Source: Saprospiraceae bacterium (GTDB taxonomy: Bacteria; Bacteroidota; Bacteroidia; Chitinophagales; Saprospiraceae). Taken from it: a stretch of DNA of 7,037 bases. The position numbers and the translations under genes were made by a program. Each line of letters opens with the position of its first letter. Within the stretch, counting starts at the first letter, position 1. The notes under the pieces were generated by a model, which was given only the letters and a program-made list of their open reading frames with translations, made no database searches and was not told where the DNA came from. Where the stretch lies: contig JACMMM010000106.1 of the NCBI GenBank assembly GCA_014379065.1, positions 1 through 7,037 of the forward strand, read 5' to 3'. Below are positions 6,393-7,037 of this stretch, piece by piece.

Positions 6393-6953
6393 CTACTTTG
6401 GCACGATCTCCAAACAAGCCGCCCGCAACCCTTGCATGTACTGCAAGCCCTTGCCCTGAGCAAAGGCAATATTCCGTTCAGGAATTCCTTCCGGGTCTAT
6501 GTAATGGTCTACTGCCTTGGAAATACTGTCTTCCCGCAGGAGGTGCAGCATGGGATAAGGAGAACGATTTGTATAATTTGCAGGATCGTTTTCATCGGCT
6601 CCCGCAAAGCAATATTCGGGATGAAAGCTGGCGATTTGATACACGCCTTCATAGCCCTGTTCAATGGACAGGTCTTCGGCTAATCCGGCCAAATCGAGGT
6701 AATCCTCAAAATCGGCAAAGTGGTTCGGAAAGATGATAAGCGTCGTTTCAATGTCTTCCGTTCGGTCGAGATGGCGCAATTCTTCAACCACGGCCTCCAA
6801 AGCAGTTTCCAGGGAAACTTCGGACAATACCACATAACGAATGCTTTTCTTGAGCACTGCTTTTGCTGCAAAAGGGCAAAAATTGCAACCAATAACCACG
6901 GATTGTATCCATTGGATGGTTTGGGCGATGATGGTAGTCTCTGTCATAGACAT
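6393..6953 (-). CDS. DUF1415 family protein
   Basis: The 186-residue product matches the DUF1415 family, whose biochemical role is not known to me. Characteristic blocks are WIQSVVIGCNFCPFA near residues 14-28, with two cysteines in a CxxC arrangement (C23, C26), IRYVVL near 38-43, and ANYTNRSPYPMLHLLRED near 125-142. No signal peptide or membrane segment is present, so it is probably cytoplasmic. The length is ordinary for the family. The conserved cysteines could bind a metal or be redox-active, but that is inference. ATG 6953 is used; an in-frame ATG two codons later (6947) is equally possible. It follows the partial upstream gene by 17 nt, suggesting co-transcription. A 76-bp gap with its own promoter word separates it from the peptidase gene. 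Confidence 0.85.
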   Translation of the reverse strand: MSMTETTIIAQTIQWIQSVVIGCNFCPFAAKAVLKKSIRYVVLSEVSLETALEAVVEELRHLDRTEDIETTLIIFPNHFADFEDYLDLAGLAEDLSIEQGYEGVYQIASFHPEYCFAGADENDPANYTNRSPYPMLHLLREDSISKAVDHYIDPEGIPERNIAFAQGKGLQYMQGLRAACLEIVPK

Positions 6954-6970
6954 TAAAAATCCGGGTGACT

Positions 6971-7037
6971 TTAACGATGAATGTGCGGATACCAGTGTTT
7001 GGGCACCTCAGGGTCGGTGGGCGGCGGCGGATCATGC
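6971..7037 (-). CDS. Partial CDS: C-terminal tail of an unrecognised protein
   Basis: On the minus strand an open frame enters from the right edge and ends at a TAA (6973-6971), giving 21 visible codons. The tail is proline-rich, with four consecutive prolines after Asp, then TDPEVPKHWYPHIHR. The TAA lies 17 nt before the DUF1415 ATG, and the two have the same direction, which is typical operon spacing. Only the tail is visible, so family and function cannot be assigned. The coding call rests on position and the absence of another plausible frame. Confidence 0.45.
   Translation of the reverse strand, partial: HDPPPPTDPEVPKHWYPHIHR

Noticed and set aside
6398..6405. Second TTGGCACG sigma-54-like box
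   Set aside because: There is no -12 element at the right spacing, and the bases encode the last residues (IVPK) of the DUF1415 protein on the other strand.
6317..6469. Upstream ATG adding 51 residues to the M1 peptidase
   Set aside because: It would bury the signal peptide, span the promoter word and overlap the DUF1415 gene by 77 bp.

Overview
The window looks like chromosomal DNA from a member of the Bacteroidota, most likely a Saprospiria-type lineage (the class is inference). Three things point that way. Start regions carry the Bacteroidota -7 promoter word TAnnTTTG and lack clear Shine-Dalgarno sequences. A secreted metallopeptidase ends in a type IX secretion (T9SS) sorting domain. 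The large multi-pass membrane/TPR protein is a TMTC-like form common in that phylum. I see no insertion sequence, CRISPR array, tRNA, rRNA or phage gene.

Layout: bases 1-296 hold no convincing protein gene but are dense in structure. They contain a 26-bp tandem repeat, a sigma-54-like -24 box, a possible attenuator with a terminator hairpin, and a 23-bp perfect inverted repeat whose arms are themselves palindromic. Next come a class IV-like histone-deacetylase-family enzyme (297-1199, +) and, 14 bp away tail-to-tail, an exported GH73 glucosaminidase (1214-1837, -). The glucosaminidase diverges from a TMTC-like membrane protein with C-terminal TPRs (1984-3804, +) across a 146-bp spacer with promoter words for both directions. 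The TMTC-like gene faces a T9SS-exported M1 aminopeptidase (3902-6316, -). Their 97-bp spacer is almost wholly one 34-bp perfect inverted repeat. Upstream of the peptidase on the same strand are a DUF1415 gene (6393-6953) and the last 21 codons of another gene running off the right edge.

The genes do not form one obvious pathway. Three concern the envelope or secretion: GH73 cell-wall hydrolase, TMTC-like membrane protein and T9SS peptidase. The deacetylase-like enzyme and DUF1415 protein appear cytoplasmic. The DUF1415 gene and the partial gene upstream of it are probably co-transcribed; the peptidase has its own promoter word. I do not find a clear new multi-gene system. The most unusual content is intergenic: three different repeat or palindrome families, and a leader before the deacetylase gene that could fold in alternative ways.
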